Both the position numbers and the translations under genes were made by a program. Below are positions 7,192-16,694 of a DNA stretch of 50,423 nucleotides, in pieces (position 1 is the stretch's first letter; each line of letters opens with the position of its first letter). Source of the stretch: an uncultured Chitinophagaceae bacterium (lineage in GTDB: Bacteria > Bacteroidota > Bacteroidia > Chitinophagales > Chitinophagaceae). The notes under the pieces are model-generated. The model saw only the letters and a program-made list of their open reading frames with translations. It was not told the origin of the DNA and searched no databases. The stretch spans positions 1 through 50,423 of the forward strand of contig CAIVCF010000173.1 of assembly GCA_903904335.1 (NCBI GenBank). Direction: 5' to 3'.

Positions 7192-7201
7192 CTTTATACC
7201 T

Positions 7202-7672
7202 ATGGCAACAGAAGCACAAATACAACAGGCAGAACAATGGGTAAAAGCCCTTTTGGAAACAGAAACCGAGTATTTCTGTGTAAGTATTAAAATAAAACCG
7301 ACTAATAATATAAAAATATTTTTAGACGGAGATAATGGCTTGCCGATTGAAAAATGTGTACAGTTCAACCGCAGGTTATATAAGATGATCGAAGAAAGTA
7401 ATTTGTATCCAGACGGAGATTTTAGTTTGGAAGTCTCTTCTCCGGGTTTGGATGAACCACTGAAAATGCATCGGCAGTATGTGAAGAATATCGGCAGAAC
7501 GGTTGAAGTGTTATTTGAGGATGGATCAAAAAAAGAAGGGAAATTAATCACCGTAACAGACGCTGATATTTTGTTAGAACACACGGAGGGCAAGGGAAAG
7601 AAGGCGATCACACAACAATTGGTTATTCCATTTAATCATATAAAATCAACAACAGTTCAAATTAAATTCTGA
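7202..7672 (+). CDS. rimP: Ribosome maturation factor RimP
   Basis: 156 residues from ATG 7202 (MATEAQIQQAEQW). RimP binds the pre-30S particle and helps S12-dependent assembly. The N-terminal domain contains the conserved I-x-I-F-L-D block and the stretch C-V-x-x-x-R-x-L, then the signature LEVSSPGLDEPL (about 100-111). The C-terminal Sm-like barrel has GRTVEVLFEDG and ends in IKSTTVQI. It is the first gene of rimP-nusA-infB, the usual bacterial order, with nusA 51 nt downstream. A frame open from 7133 begins before the predicted transcription start and was not used. Confidence 0.95.
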   Translation: MATEAQIQQAEQWVKALLETETEYFCVSIKIKPTNNIKIFLDGDNGLPIEKCVQFNRRLYKMIEESNLYPDGDFSLEVSSPGLDEPLKMHRQYVKNIGRTVEVLFEDGSKKEGKLITVTDADILLEHTEGKGKKAITQQLVIPFNHIKSTTVQIKF

Positions 7673-7723
7673 GTTTTTGATTGACAATCAAAGATGAAGA
7701 GAACGTAAAAAAACATTCGAGAT

Positions 7724-8971
7724 ATGGCAAGTATCAATCTGATTGACGCATTTCAGGATTTTAAAGACGCAGAAAACTTAGATCGTCCCACGATGATGAA
7801 AGTTGTAGAAGATGTATTCAAAACCTTATTGCGCAAAAAATACGGAAGTGATGAGAACTTCGATGTAATCGTAAATGCCGAAAAAGGTGATCTGGAAATA
7901 ATCCGTCGCCGTATGATAGTTGAAGACGGAGAAGTAAACGATCCTTTAGCTGAAATTGCATACACTGAAGCAGTAAAAATTGAACCTGATTTTGAAGTGG
8001 GTGAAGAATTATACGAAGAAGTTGATATGCTCGATTTTGGTCGCCGTGCCATCCTTGCTGCCAAACAAACATTGGCAAGTCGTATCAGCGATTTGAAGAA
8101 AAATGTGTTGATCAAAAAATACGGCGACAGAATTGGCGATATTATTTCTGCCGAAGTGTATCAGGTTTGGAAAAAAGAAGTGTTGTTATTAGATGAAGAA
8201 GGCAATGAATTGATACTTCCTAAATCAGAGCAAATACCACAGGATTATTTTAAAAAAGGGGAAAACATTCGTGCAGTTGTTGCAAGAGTGGACATCAAGA
8301 ACAATACACCTGTTATTATTTTATCCAGAACAAGTCCTTTGTTCCTTGCTAAATTATTAGAAATAGAAGTTCCCGAAATATTTGACGGATTAATTGCTAT
8401 TAAAAAAATTGTTCGTGATCCGGGAGAAAGAGCCAAGGTTGCTGTTGAATCTTATGACGACAGAATTGATCCGGTTGGTGCATGTGTGGGTATGAAAGGA
8501 AGCCGTATTCACGGTATTGTTCGTGAATTGAAAAATGAGAATATCGACGTGATCAATTACACTTCCAATATACAATTACTGATCCAACGTTCATTAACAC
8601 CAGCCAAAATCAGTTACATGAATATTGATAATGAAAAGAAGCAGGCTGATGTTTACTTGAAAGCTGATCAGGTTTCTCTGGCAATCGGTCGCCGTGGTGT
8701 AAATATCAAATTAGCTTGTGAACTAACCGGTTTTGAATTAGATGTTTTCAGAGAAGACGAAGAAAAAACAGATGAGTTTGATATTGATCTGGATGAATTC
8801 AGCGATGAAATTGAAACATGGGTAATTGATGAATTTAAACGTGTGGGCTGTGATACGGCAAGAAGCGTATTAAATTTAACTGCCGAAGACCTGGAAAGAA
8901 GAACCGATCTGGAAAAAGAAACAATTGATGATGTAAGAAAAATATTACAAGCTGAATTTGACAAAGAATAG
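7724..8971 (+). CDS. nusA: Transcription termination/antitermination factor NusA
   Basis: 415 residues. The order is an N-terminal RNA-polymerase-binding domain (about 1-130), an S1 RNA-binding domain (about 135-200, around GDIISAEVYQVWKKEV), KH1 (VGACVGMKGSRIHGIVREL, about 247-265) and KH2 (LAIGRRGVNIKLA, about 320-332). A single acidic helix-hairpin-helix region follows at the end (about 355-410). The two AR repeats of E. coli NusA are reduced to this one region, and the length is normal for Bacteroidota. It acts on RNA polymerase at pauses and intrinsic terminators. Second gene of the operon; 152 nt separate it from infB. Confidence 0.97.
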   Translation: MASINLIDAFQDFKDAENLDRPTMMKVVEDVFKTLLRKKYGSDENFDVIVNAEKGDLEIIRRRMIVEDGEVNDPLAEIAYTEAVKIEPDFEVGEELYEEVDMLDFGRRAILAAKQTLASRISDLKKNVLIKKYGDRIGDIISAEVYQVWKKEVLLLDEEGNELILPKSEQIPQDYFKKGENIRAVVARVDIKNNTPVIILSRTSPLFLAKLLEIEVPEIFDGLIAIKKIVRDPGERAKVAVESYDDRIDPVGACVGMKGSRIHGIVRELKNENIDVINYTSNIQLLIQRSLTPAKISYMNIDNEKKQADVYLKADQVSLAIGRRGVNIKLACELTGFELDVFREDEEKTDEFDIDLDEFSDEIETWVIDEFKRVGCDTARSVLNLTAEDLERRTDLEKETIDDVRKILQAEFDKE

Positions 8972-8995
8972 TTGAATAATGTATTGAAAGTACAA

Positions 8996-9017
8996 GAGTG
9001 CGACGCTCCGAAAGGAG
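8996..9017 (+). repeat. GAGTGCGACG repeat, copy 1 (hairpin CTCC/GGAG)
   Basis: The box GAGTGCGACG (8996-9005) is followed by CTCC-GAAA-GGAG (9006-9017). The same box followed by a different but self-complementary stem occurs at 20183, and a related box lies inverted at 29761. It lies in the nusA-infB spacer. Confidence 0.55.
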
Positions 9018-9076
9018 TCCTTTGGACAACGATGCATCATTACAGTGCGCAAGTTGGTCTCATAAATAAAATAAAC

Positions 9077-9100
9077 GATCATGATGAACAGATCATGATC
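9077..9100 (+). other. Intercistronic hairpin before infB
   Basis: GATCATGA (9077-9084) and TCATGATC (9093-9100) form a perfect 8-bp stem with an 8-nt loop, ending 23 nt before the infB start. There is no T run, so it is not a terminator. mRNA stability or translation control of infB is possible. Confidence 0.45.
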
Positions 9101-9123
9101 AACGGACAAAATAAAAAAACTGA

Positions 9124-12078
9124 ATGTCAGAACTGAAATTACCGAGATTATTAGCCGCAGCTAAAGAGTTCAATGTTGGACAGGATACCATCATTGATTT
9201 TTTAGCAAAGAAAGGATTTAGTAAAGACGACCTGAAGCCAACGGCAAAGCTTTCGGAAGAAATGTATTTTGCCCTGCAGGCAGAATTTCAGGGTGATAAG
9301 GTCGCAAAGAACAAAGCCGATCAAGTAGAAATTCCGAAAGGTGGAAGCGGAGAACCGAAGAAGAAAAGAGATGAGGAAGAAATAACATTCCGAAAAGAAG
9401 AAAAGAAGCCTGCCGTACCTGTTGCAAAAGAAGAACCGAAAGTTGAGAAAATTGTAAAAGTTGAAGAAGTAAAAGAAGTTGCCTCTGTAATCAATATTAA
9501 AGAAACAGTTCTGCCAGAGCCGGAAATAACTAAAGTTGAAATTCAGGAAATTGAAAGTCCGAAAGTTTTAAATAAAATCGATCTCAGCACTATTGATTCT
9601 TCCACTCGTCCTAAAAAAGCTCCGAAGAAAAAAGAAGAGCCGGTTATTGAAAATATAATTGAAGAGCCTAAAAAGCTGAAAGGAAAATCAAAACAAATTA
9701 TTGATGAAATTCCTGTTGCAGAAATAAAACCTGAACAGGTAATTAATGAATCAGAAGAGGATTCATCTCCTGTAATTGAAAATATCGAGATCGAAAAAAT
9801 AACAGGCCCAAAAATTTTGGGAAAGATCGATCTGCCCGTGGATAGCGATACTCGTCCAAAACCTCCTACAAGAGAAGAAAAACGCAAACGCAAACGTATT
9901 CCCGTTGATAAAAAAGGCGGTGATCAACCACAACAAAGAGCACCTCAACAAGGGGGCGGATTTAATCGTGATAACAGAGGAGCTGCTGCACCTGCACCTG
10001 GTGGTGCGAACAGACCGATAGTACCAGCAAATAATCGTAATAATCAAGGAGGTGGCGGATTTAATAGAGGCGGAACAAGTGGACCACAACGCGGTGGCGG
10101 TGGTCAGCGCGGAGGAAATAGAGCTCCGGGAGGACGAGATAATCGTCGTGAAGACAAAGAAATTGACGCAAAAGAAATTCAGGAGAAAATACGTGAAACT
10201 CAAGCCAAGCTTGCAGGAGCAGGTGGTCGCGGTAAGAGTTTAAAAGCCAAATATCGACGTGCAAAACGTGATGAAGCTGCAGAATCAATGGGTGAAATGG
10301 TGGAAGACAACAAGCTTCATGTAACAGAGTTTGTTACGGTAAGCGAGTTGGCAAATTTAATGGATGTAAGTTTTGCTGATGTGATAGGAAAATGTATGGG
10401 CTTGGGCATCATGGTTTCCATTAATCAACGTTTGGATGCAGAAGTGATCGAATTGGTTGCAAGCGAATTTAATTTCGAAGTAGAGTTTATTGACCTGGAT
10501 GATGTGGATGAGATGGAAGAAGAAGAGGAAGAGGATAGTCCTGAAGAATTGGTAGGTCGTCCCCCTATTGTAACCATCATGGGCCATGTGGATCATGGTA
10601 AAACCTCATTGCTTGATTATATCCGCAATGCGAATGTGGTAGCAGGTGAAGCCGGTGGGATTACACAACATATCGGTGCGTATGAGGTAGCATTACCCAA
10701 CGGAAAACATATTACTTTCTTAGATACACCGGGACACGAGGCATTTACAGCCATGCGTGCTCGTGGTGCAAAAATCACAGACATTGCTGTGATTGTTGTT
10801 GCTGCAGATGATGCGGTAATGCCTCAAACAAAAGAAGCCATCAGCCATGCTCAGGCAGCAAGTGTTCCTATGATATTTGCCGTAAACAAGATTGATAAAG
10901 ATGGTGCTAATCCGCAAAAGATTTACGAGCAATTATCTCAAATGAATATATTGGTGGAAGAATGGGGTGGTAAATATCAATCACAGGAATTAAGCGCCAA
11001 GAAGCATATTAATGTTGATCTGTTATTGGAAAAAATATTATTAGAAGCGGAAGTATTAGACCTGAAAGCAAACCCTGATAAGGAAGCTACGGGATCCATC
11101 ATCGAAGCATCATTAGATAAAGGTCGTGGTTATGTTGCTACAATTCTTGTTCAAAATGGCACATTGAGATTAGGTGATTTGATTGTATCGGGTCAACACT
11201 TCGGTCGTATCAAAGCCATGTTTAACGAACGTAACCAACGTGTAACGGAAGCACCACCGTCAGCACCTGTTGTAATATTAGGCTTGAATGGTGCACCGCA
11301 GGCTGGTGAAAAATTCAAAGTGTATGCTGATGAATCGGAGGCAAAAGATATTGCTTCAAAGAGAGCACAAATTATGCGTGAACAAGGCTTGCGTGCAAGA
11401 AAACATATTACGTTGGATGAAATCGGTCGTCGTTTGGCATTGGGTAATTTTAAAGAACTGAATATTATCATTAAAGGTGATGTAGATGGATCGGTAGAAG
11501 CATTAAGTGATTCATTACAAAAATTATCTACTCCTGAAATTGCGATCAATGTTGTTCATAAAGCAGTAGGACAAATTTCAGAAAGTGATGTATTGCTCGC
11601 TACAGCATCGGATGCTATCTTGATTGGATTTAATGTTCGTCCTTCTATGCAGGCAAACCGCCTTGCACAAAACGAAGGCGTGGAAATTAAGATGTACTCT
11701 ATTATTTATAATGCGATTGAAGAAGTTAAGAGTGCAATGGAAGGAATGCTGGAACCGAAGATTCAGGAAAAAGAAGTTGCGACTGTTGAAATACGTGAAG
11801 TATACAAATTTGATAAAGCTACCGTTGCCGGCTCCTTTGTGTTAGACGGAAGGATCAAGCGTGATGCGAAGATCCGTTTGTTCCGTGATGGCATCTTATT
11901 ATATCCTCGTCAGGAAGGCGCTTTTGCAGAACTCGGCAGCCTCAAACGTTATAAAGATGATGTGAAAGAAGTGCCAAGCAATATGGAGTGCGGATTAACG
12001 GTCAAAAATTTTATTGACCTTTCTGTTGGCGACAGTATTGTTGCTTATGAGGAAGAAGAAGTGAAGAGAACTTTATAA
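9124..12078 (+). CDS. infB: Translation initiation factor IF-2
   Basis: 984 residues. The N-terminus is an IF2N-like module ([14 protein letters not shown]) followed by a long low-complexity region: Lys/Glu-rich (about 60-290), then Gly/Arg/Asn-rich (about 270-345) with RGG-like runs. A short motif, PK-x-L-x-KIDL-(n)-DS-x-TRPK-x-P, is present twice, from residues 146 and 229. The GTPase domain has G1 GHVDHGKT (487-494), [12 protein letters not shown] and a final SAK. Domains II to IV follow, including the fMet-tRNA-binding end with [11 protein letters not shown]. It directs initiator tRNA to the 30S subunit. Last gene of the operon. Confidence 0.97.
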   Translation: MSELKLPRLLAAAKEFNVGQDTIIDFLAKKGFSKDDLKPTAKLSEEMYFALQAEFQGDKVAKNKADQVEIPKGGSGEPKKKRDEEEITFRKEEKKPAVPVAKEEPKVEKIVKVEEVKEVASVINIKETVLPEPEITKVEIQEIESPKVLNKIDLSTIDSSTRPKKAPKKKEEPVIENIIEEPKKLKGKSKQIIDEIPVAEIKPEQVINESEEDSSPVIENIEIEKITGPKILGKIDLPVDSDTRPKPPTREEKRKRKRIPVDKKGGDQPQQRAPQQGGGFNRDNRGAAAPAPGGANRPIVPANNRNNQGGGGFNRGGTSGPQRGGGGQRGGNRAPGGRDNRREDKEIDAKEIQEKIRETQAKLAGAGGRGKSLKAKYRRAKRDEAAESMGEMVEDNKLHVTEFVTVSELANLMDVSFADVIGKCMGLGIMVSINQRLDAEVIELVASEFNFEVEFIDLDDVDEMEEEEEEDSPEELVGRPPIVTIMGHVDHGKTSLLDYIRNANVVAGEAGGITQHIGAYEVALPNGKHITFLDTPGHEAFTAMRARGAKITDIAVIVVAADDAVMPQTKEAISHAQAASVPMIFAVNKIDKDGANPQKIYEQLSQMNILVEEWGGKYQSQELSAKKHINVDLLLEKILLEAEVLDLKANPDKEATGSIIEASLDKGRGYVATILVQNGTLRLGDLIVSGQHFGRIKAMFNERNQRVTEAPPSAPVVILGLNGAPQAGEKFKVYADESEAKDIASKRAQIMREQGLRARKHITLDEIGRRLALGNFKELNIIIKGDVDGSVEALSDSLQKLSTPEIAINVVHKAVGQISESDVLLATASDAILIGFNVRPSMQANRLAQNEGVEIKMYSIIYNAIEEVKSAMEGMLEPKIQEKEVATVEIREVYKFDKATVAGSFVLDGRIKRDAKIRLFRDGILLYPRQEGAFAELGSLKRYKDDVKEVPSNMECGLTVKNFIDLSVGDSIVAYEEEEVKRTL

Positions 12079-12161
12079 AACATCGGAATTTTTTTGTTAA
12101 AAGCATTTCACAATAACGATTACACGCTGCGAAAGGTTATTTTTGAATTCATTTATTGATT

Positions 12162-13532
12162 ATGAAAAAGTTGCTGATTATTTTTTTTGTTATACTGACT
12201 GTTATGCAATCAAATGCACAGCAAGTAAAAAAAGTTATTGCTGATAAGATTATTGCCCAGGTTGGCGATAAGATTATTCTCCGTTCTGATATATTGAATG
12301 CAATTTCAGATGCTAAACGCCAGGGAACAGAAGCACAATTGCCACCCAATCCCGAATGTGCTTTTTTAGAAGGTCAGCTTATTCAAAAGGCGTTGGTGTT
12401 GCAGGCAGAAAAAGATTCACTCAATGTTACTGAAGATGAAATAGATGCAGCGCTTGAAAATCAGATTAGAGGCTTTATCAGAGAATATGGTTCTAAAGAT
12501 GTCTTGGAAGAAATAGCCGGTAAAACTGTGTATCAGATCAAAGAAGATTTTCGTTCAGCATTTAAAGAAAGAAAGTTGGCAGATCAAATGCGCAATAAGA
12601 TCATTGAGAATATTAAAATAACACCAACGGAAGTAAAGGCCTATTTTGATAAGATATCTAAAGACAGTTTGCAGTATTATGAAACTGAAATAGAGGTAAG
12701 CCAGATTTTACTGATACCGAAATCTAATAAGGATGTTGATGAATATGTTACAAGGCAATTGTATGAATATAAAAGACAGGTAGAAGCGGGTACAAAAAAA
12801 TTTGATCAATTAGCAAAACTGTATTCAGACGATCAGGGAACAGAAAAACAGGGTGGTACATTAACCCTAAATAGAAACGATAAAGGAATGTGGGATCCAA
12901 CTTTTCTGTCAGCCACTTTTAAATTAAAGGAAGGGCAAATATCCAATGTAATCAAATCAAAATTCGGATTTCATATTATTCAGTTGATAAGCCGGGCAGG
13001 TGATGATGCGGTTGTTCGTCATATCTTGAAAATACCTCCTGTTACAGATGAGGAAGTAAAGTTAGCTGAGGCAAAATTAGATTCAATCCGTTCAAGGTTG
13101 ATGGCTCATGAATTAACTTTCGGCGAAGCCATCAATAAATACAGTGATGATGAAAACAGTAAATTTAACGGAGGCGCTGTTCAGGCAAGAGACGGTTCTA
13201 CTTATGTAACGATTGATCAGCTGGATAAAGACATGGTGATTGCAATTAAAGATTTAAAACCCGGAGAATTTTCAAAGACACAGGTTTATACTGACGATAG
13301 AGGTAGAAAATTAGTCCGCTTGGTTTATTTGAAAACAAGAACATCTCCACATCGTGAAAATCTGAAGGAGGATTATAATAAAATTGCACAAAGAGCCTTG
13401 GAAGATAAGAAGCAGGAAAAATTAGAAAAATGGTTTAAGGAGCATCTTCCTAATTATTATATTTCTATTGATAAAGATTTTGCTGATTGCAGCAGTCTTT
13501 CTGATTGGTGGAAATATGCTTTAAAAAATTGA
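12162..13532 (+). CDS. SurA-like periplasmic peptidyl-prolyl isomerase
   Basis: 456 residues from ATG 12162; a TTG six bases earlier is less likely. A signal peptide (MKKLLIIFFVILTVMQSNA, then QQ) exports it. An N-terminal SurA chaperone region (about 25-170) is followed by two parvulin domains (about 175-285 and 288-395). Both carry typical blocks such as FDQLAKLYSDDQGTEKQGG with GFHIIQL, and FGEAINKYSDDENSKFNGG. SurA proteins chaperone outer-membrane barrels through the periplasm. The gene follows infB by 83 nt and ends at a good terminator. A second exported parvulin protein is encoded at 36022-37914. Confidence 0.88.
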   Translation: MKKLLIIFFVILTVMQSNAQQVKKVIADKIIAQVGDKIILRSDILNAISDAKRQGTEAQLPPNPECAFLEGQLIQKALVLQAEKDSLNVTEDEIDAALENQIRGFIREYGSKDVLEEIAGKTVYQIKEDFRSAFKERKLADQMRNKIIENIKITPTEVKAYFDKISKDSLQYYETEIEVSQILLIPKSNKDVDEYVTRQLYEYKRQVEAGTKKFDQLAKLYSDDQGTEKQGGTLTLNRNDKGMWDPTFLSATFKLKEGQISNVIKSKFGFHIIQLISRAGDDAVVRHILKIPPVTDEEVKLAEAKLDSIRSRLMAHELTFGEAINKYSDDENSKFNGGAVQARDGSTYVTIDQLDKDMVIAIKDLKPGEFSKTQVYTDDRGRKLVRLVYLKTRTSPHRENLKEDYNKIAQRALEDKKQEKLEKWFKEHLPNYYISIDKDFADCSSLSDWWKYALKN

Positions 13533-13554
13533 TAGGTCTGACAAGCTTTTTTAA

Positions 13555-13579
13555 ATCCTGCCAGTAGGCGGGGTTTTTT
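13555..13579 (+). terminator. Terminator after the SurA-like gene
   Basis: The stem CCTGCC (13557-13562)/GGCGGG (13567-13572), with a four-base loop and flanking A-T and T-G pairs, is followed by TTTTTT. It separates the SurA-like gene from the marR promoter. Confidence 0.75.
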
Positions 13580-13593
13580 ATTAAAAAAAAATT

Positions 13594-13624
13594 TTGGCAA
13601 ATTGAATGTATGTACATACATTTG
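13594..13624 (+). promoter_or_regulatory. marR promoter with overlapping 18-bp palindromic operator
   Basis: TTG (13594-13596) and TACATTTG (13617-13624) with a 20-nt spacer match the Bacteroidota promoter. The perfect palindrome AATGTATGTACATACATT (13605-13622) covers the spacer end and most of the -7 box. A dimeric repressor bound there would block RNA polymerase. The related palindrome before the pirin gene points to the same regulator, most simply the MarR encoded directly downstream. Confidence 0.75.
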
Positions 13625-13628
13625 TATT

Positions 13629-14087
13629 GTGAAATTAGAAACCGCCATACAAAGCAATAAATTTAAAAACGAAGTGCATAAAGCAGGATTAAATATTTTA
13701 TATACAGCTTGGTGGTTAAAGACGATCACGGCGAAAGAATTAAAAGAATACGGATTAACACATGAACAATATAATGTATTACGAATTTTAAAAGGAAAAT
13801 ATCCCGATCAAATGTGTGTGCGTGATGTTGCTTCACGAATGATCGAAAAGAATTCAAATGTGCCAAGGATCATCGACAGATTGGAGTTAAAGAAATTGGT
13901 GAAACGATCTAACTCATCCATTGATAAAAGAGAAACAGTGATCACATTAACACAGTCCGGAATCAGCATTCTTGAATCCTGCAATAAAAAAGTAAACGAA
14001 TTAATGGATGGAATTATTTCAATCAATAATCAAGAGGCCGCTTCTTTAAATGCATTATTGGAAAGAGTAAGAGAAACAGAAAAATAA
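13629..14087 (+). CDS. MarR family transcriptional regulator
   Basis: 152 residues from GTG 13629. A winged helix-turn-helix of MarR type is visible: LTHEQYNVLRIL (about 42-53), recognition-helix region VRDVASRMIEKNSNVPRIIDRLE (about 65-90), and the wing with the family's D-K-R motif (SIDKRETVITLT, about 98-109). MarR proteins bind palindromes as dimers and release DNA on ligand binding or cysteine oxidation. The GTG lies 5 nt after the -7 box, so the transcript appears leaderless; a TTG frame from 13602 runs through the promoter and cannot be the start. It heads a stress gene cluster and probably represses itself and that cluster. Confidence 0.88.
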   Translation: MKLETAIQSNKFKNEVHKAGLNILYTAWWLKTITAKELKEYGLTHEQYNVLRILKGKYPDQMCVRDVASRMIEKNSNVPRIIDRLELKKLVKRSNSSIDKRETVITLTQSGISILESCNKKVNELMDGIISINNQEAASLNALLERVRETEK

Positions 14088-14099
14088 TTTTTTTGATCA

Positions 14100-14121
14100 A
14101 ATACATGTATATACATGTATT
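14100..14121 (+). promoter_or_regulatory. 22-bp palindromic operator before the pirin gene
   Basis: A perfect 22-bp palindrome whose left half is AATACATGTAT lies between marR and the first pirin gene, 13 nt before the pirin ATG. Its elements ATGTAT and ATACAT recur in the marR promoter palindrome. It is probably the second binding site of the MarR protein and suggests a separate promoter for the pirin-to-reductase genes; no perfect -7 box is visible. Confidence 0.65.
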
Positions 14122-14134
14122 AAAAAGAAACAAA

Positions 14135-14854
14135 ATGAAAACAGAATTACATAAAGCAAACACAAGAGGGCATGCCGATCATGGATGGCTCAACAGTCAT
14201 CACACATTTAGCTTTGCGGGTTACCACGATCCTTCGCGCATGCATTTCGGCGCATTGCGCGTCCTAAACGATGATACTGTAAAAGGAGGAATGGGTTTTG
14301 GAAAACATCCGCACGATAATATGGAAATTGTTTCCATTCCTTTATTCGGTGACCTTCATCATAAAGACAGTACAGGCAGAGACAAAATCATTCGTCAGCA
14401 TGATGTACAGATCATGAGTGCAGGAAGGGGTATTACACATAGCGAAACAAATGCTAATCATGATAAGGAAGTAAAATTCTTACAGATATGGGTGATACCG
14501 AAAGAGCATAATATTACCCCTCGTTATGATCAGAAATCATTTTTACCCGAAGATCGCCTCAATAAAATATTAACTGTTGTTGCACCCGATGATGCGAATG
14601 CAGTTTGGATCAATCAGGATGCATGGTTTTCTTTAGCCAATCTTTCAAAAGATTTTTCAAGTGATTATAAGGTTCAAAAAAAAGATAATGGTGTTTATGC
14701 ATTTGTAATTAAAGGCGATGTTACCATTAACGGTATTGCATTAAATGAAAGAGATGGTTTGGGAATTTCAGAAACAGATTTGCTGAACATCACTGCAAAC
14801 TCTGATGCAGAATTGTTGTTGATCGATGTTCCGATGGAAATAAATAAAAACTAA
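14135..14854 (+). CDS. Pirin family protein (YhhW-like)
   Basis: 239 residues from ATG 14135; an upstream frame reads through the operator. It is a bicupin of the pirin superfamily with the metal ligands H58, H60 (KHPHDNME), H102 and E104 (THSE). E. coli YhhW shares this ligand set and has quercetin 2,3-dioxygenase activity in vitro; the natural substrate is unknown. The C-terminal cupin half lacks ligands, as usual. It is followed after 1 nt by a second pirin gene and is placed under the MarR-type operator, which suggests a role in stress by quinones, phenols or electrophiles. Confidence 0.9.
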   Translation: MKTELHKANTRGHADHGWLNSHHTFSFAGYHDPSRMHFGALRVLNDDTVKGGMGFGKHPHDNMEIVSIPLFGDLHHKDSTGRDKIIRQHDVQIMSAGRGITHSETNANHDKEVKFLQIWVIPKEHNITPRYDQKSFLPEDRLNKILTVVAPDDANAVWINQDAWFSLANLSKDFSSDYKVQKKDNGVYAFVIKGDVTINGIALNERDGLGISETDLLNITANSDAELLLIDVPMEINKN

Positions 14855-14855
14855 A

Positions 14856-15713
14856 ATGAAAACAGTCAATAAGATAATTTATGGACATCCGACAGCTGTA
14901 GGCAGCATTCAGGTCCAGGAATTATTACCGTACGGTGATTTTGAAAATCCTTTTTTATTATTTCATCATGGCGTTGCAATGGCGGACAAAAATATTCCAA
15001 TCCATTTACAAGGGGTTGGTCCGCATCCGCACAGAGGATTTAGTGCCATCAGTTTTATTTACAAAGGCGGCATTCATCATCGTGACAGCAGAGGAAATGA
15101 TCATGTAGTGTATGAAGGAGGAACGCAATGGACGCATGCAGGAATGGGAATCATTCACAGCGAAAGAGTCCCTGAAAATATTTTTGATTTCGGCGGAAAG
15201 CAAGAACTGTTGCAGGTTTGGGTGAATACACCTGCTGCTCATAAAATGGATATTCCGCATTATTATCCGGCAAGTGCAGAAGAAACGCCAACCATTAAAA
15301 CGGATGATGGATTAACAATCATCCGCATTCCTGCGGGAGAATTAAATGGTGTAAAAGGAATCATTCCAACATTCACCAAAGTAAATACATTCATGGGTGA
15401 GATGAAACAGAATGGTTCATTCAGCTTTTCATTTCCAGCTAATCATCAAACCATTTTTTATGTTTTGAGTGGCGATATGTTGATCAATGAAACAACAAAG
15501 ATCAGCAGTAAGCAGATGGCTTTGTTCAATAAAGACGGTGAAACATTTTCAATAAAAGCCACTGCGGATAGTTTATTTTTTGTCGGCAGCGGAGAACCTA
15601 TCAATGAACCTGTTGCGGCGCATGGTCCGTTAGTAATGAATACACAAACAGAGATCATGCAGGCTTTCAAAGATTATCAAATGGGAAAGATGGGTGTATT
15701 AATTGAAGACTAA
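14856..15713 (+). CDS. Pirin family protein (long form)
   Basis: 285 residues. It carries the pirin metal site H57, H59 (PHPHRGF), H101 and E103 (IHSE), and the block GGIHHRDSRGN. It is longer than its neighbour and closer to the classical pirin group, with a C-terminal cupin ending in an AHGPLVMNT region. The two pirins differ clearly, so this is not a recent tandem duplication. Only one base separates the genes, so they are co-transcribed. Pirins have been described as dioxygenases or redox-sensing regulators; which applies here cannot be seen. Confidence 0.9.
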   Translation: MKTVNKIIYGHPTAVGSIQVQELLPYGDFENPFLLFHHGVAMADKNIPIHLQGVGPHPHRGFSAISFIYKGGIHHRDSRGNDHVVYEGGTQWTHAGMGIIHSERVPENIFDFGGKQELLQVWVNTPAAHKMDIPHYYPASAEETPTIKTDDGLTIIRIPAGELNGVKGIIPTFTKVNTFMGEMKQNGSFSFSFPANHQTIFYVLSGDMLINETTKISSKQMALFNKDGETFSIKATADSLFFVGSGEPINEPVAAHGPLVMNTQTEIMQAFKDYQMGKMGVLIED

Positions 15714-15760
15714 ATTTTGAATTAATCATATCAATCTCTAAACAACTAAAAATTAAAAAC

Positions 15761-16285
15761 ATGGCAACCTACAAAATTGATGCAGCGCACAGTGAAATTA
15801 CTTTTAAAGTAAAACACTTAATGATTACCAATGTTACCGGTAATTTCAACAAATTCGATGCAACCTTAGAATCATCAAAAGAAGATTTTACAGATGCAAA
15901 AATTTCTTTTGAAGCAGATGTAGACAGTATCTCAACCAACAACGAACAAAGAGATGGTCACTTAAAAAGTGAAGATTTCTTTGCAGCAGAAAAATTTCCG
16001 AAATTAAGTTTCGTCTCCACTTCATTTGATAAAGTGAGTGATGATGAATACAAATTGGCCGGAACTTTAACGCTCCGTGGTGTAAGCAAACCCATTGAAT
16101 TGTCAGTTGAATACGGCGGTGCTGCAACAGATCCTTATGGTCAGGTAAAATCAGGTTTTGAGATCAGCGGAAAAATCAACCGAAAAGATTTTGGCTTGGT
16201 TTGGACTGCAACAACAGAAGCCGGTGGTATTGTAGTAAGTGATGAAGTAAAATTGAATTTATCTGTTCAAATGATCAAACAATAG
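15761..16285 (+). CDS. YceI family protein
   Basis: 174 residues with the YceI fold signature: start YKIDAAHSEITFKVKHLMI, block DSISTNNEQRDGHLKSEDFF (about 55-74), block GTLTLRGVSKPIEL, and end VSDEVKLNLSVQMIK. YceI proteins are lipocalin-like barrels that bind polyisoprenoid chains. Unlike the E. coli protein this one has no signal peptide, so it should be cytoplasmic. Family members are often induced by stress and lie beside pirin and OsmC genes. It follows the pirin pair by 47 nt in the same direction. Confidence 0.92.
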   Translation: MATYKIDAAHSEITFKVKHLMITNVTGNFNKFDATLESSKEDFTDAKISFEADVDSISTNNEQRDGHLKSEDFFAAEKFPKLSFVSTSFDKVSDDEYKLAGTLTLRGVSKPIELSVEYGGAATDPYGQVKSGFEISGKINRKDFGLVWTATTEAGGIVVSDEVKLNLSVQMIKQ

Positions 16286-16320
16286 CAGCTTTTGATTGTA
16301 ATACTTTAAAATCATTCAAA

Positions 16321-16689
16321 ATGAATATTATTAAAAACATTCCCGTTTATTTATTGGCATTAATATTCTTGGTATTCGGGTCCAACTTCTTCCTTCATTT
16401 TATCAATACACCCGTTCCTTCAGGTGATGCAGGAACATTTCTTGGTGTGATCTATAAAACTGAATTTTTAAGATTGGTGAAAACATTAGAAGTTGTTTTT
16501 GCAATCCTCTTGATCGTAAAACCAACAAGAGCTTTGGTATTGTTATTAATTGCACCGATCTCAGTAAACATTTTTTTGTTTGAAATTATGATCGCACATC
16601 AGCCGGGCATTGGTATTTTACTCGTGCTATTGAATGCAATTTCAATTTATGTGTTGAAAGAAAAATATATGAGCATCGTAAGTAAATAA
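16321..16689 (+). CDS. DoxX-like four-helix membrane protein
   Basis: 122 residues with four predicted transmembrane helices (about 6-26, 45-64, 68-88 and 94-112). The pattern G-x-N-F-F-L-H near residue 20 and the charged residues inside helix boundaries fit the DoxX/DoxD-like superfamily, whose small members occur in quinone and thiol stress operons. No enzymatic residues are evident. It lies between yceI and osmC in the same operon and stops 5 nt before osmC. Confidence 0.65.
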   Translation: MNIIKNIPVYLLALIFLVFGSNFFLHFINTPVPSGDAGTFLGVIYKTEFLRLVKTLEVVFAILLIVKPTRALVLLLIAPISVNIFLFEIMIAHQPGIGILLVLLNAISIYVLKEKYMSIVSK

Positions 16690-16694
16690 AAAAA

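Noticed and set aside
7133..7201. N-terminal extension of rimP by 23 codons
   Set aside because: It begins inside the -7 box and before the predicted transcription start, and encodes the leader hairpin; RimP homology begins at ATG 7202.
13602..13628. Longer MarR frame from TTG
   Set aside because: It reads through the promoter and operator palindrome, so it is not transcribed in full.
14093..14134. Longer frame for the first pirin
   Set aside because: It includes the 22-bp operator palindrome; pirin similarity begins at ATG 14135.
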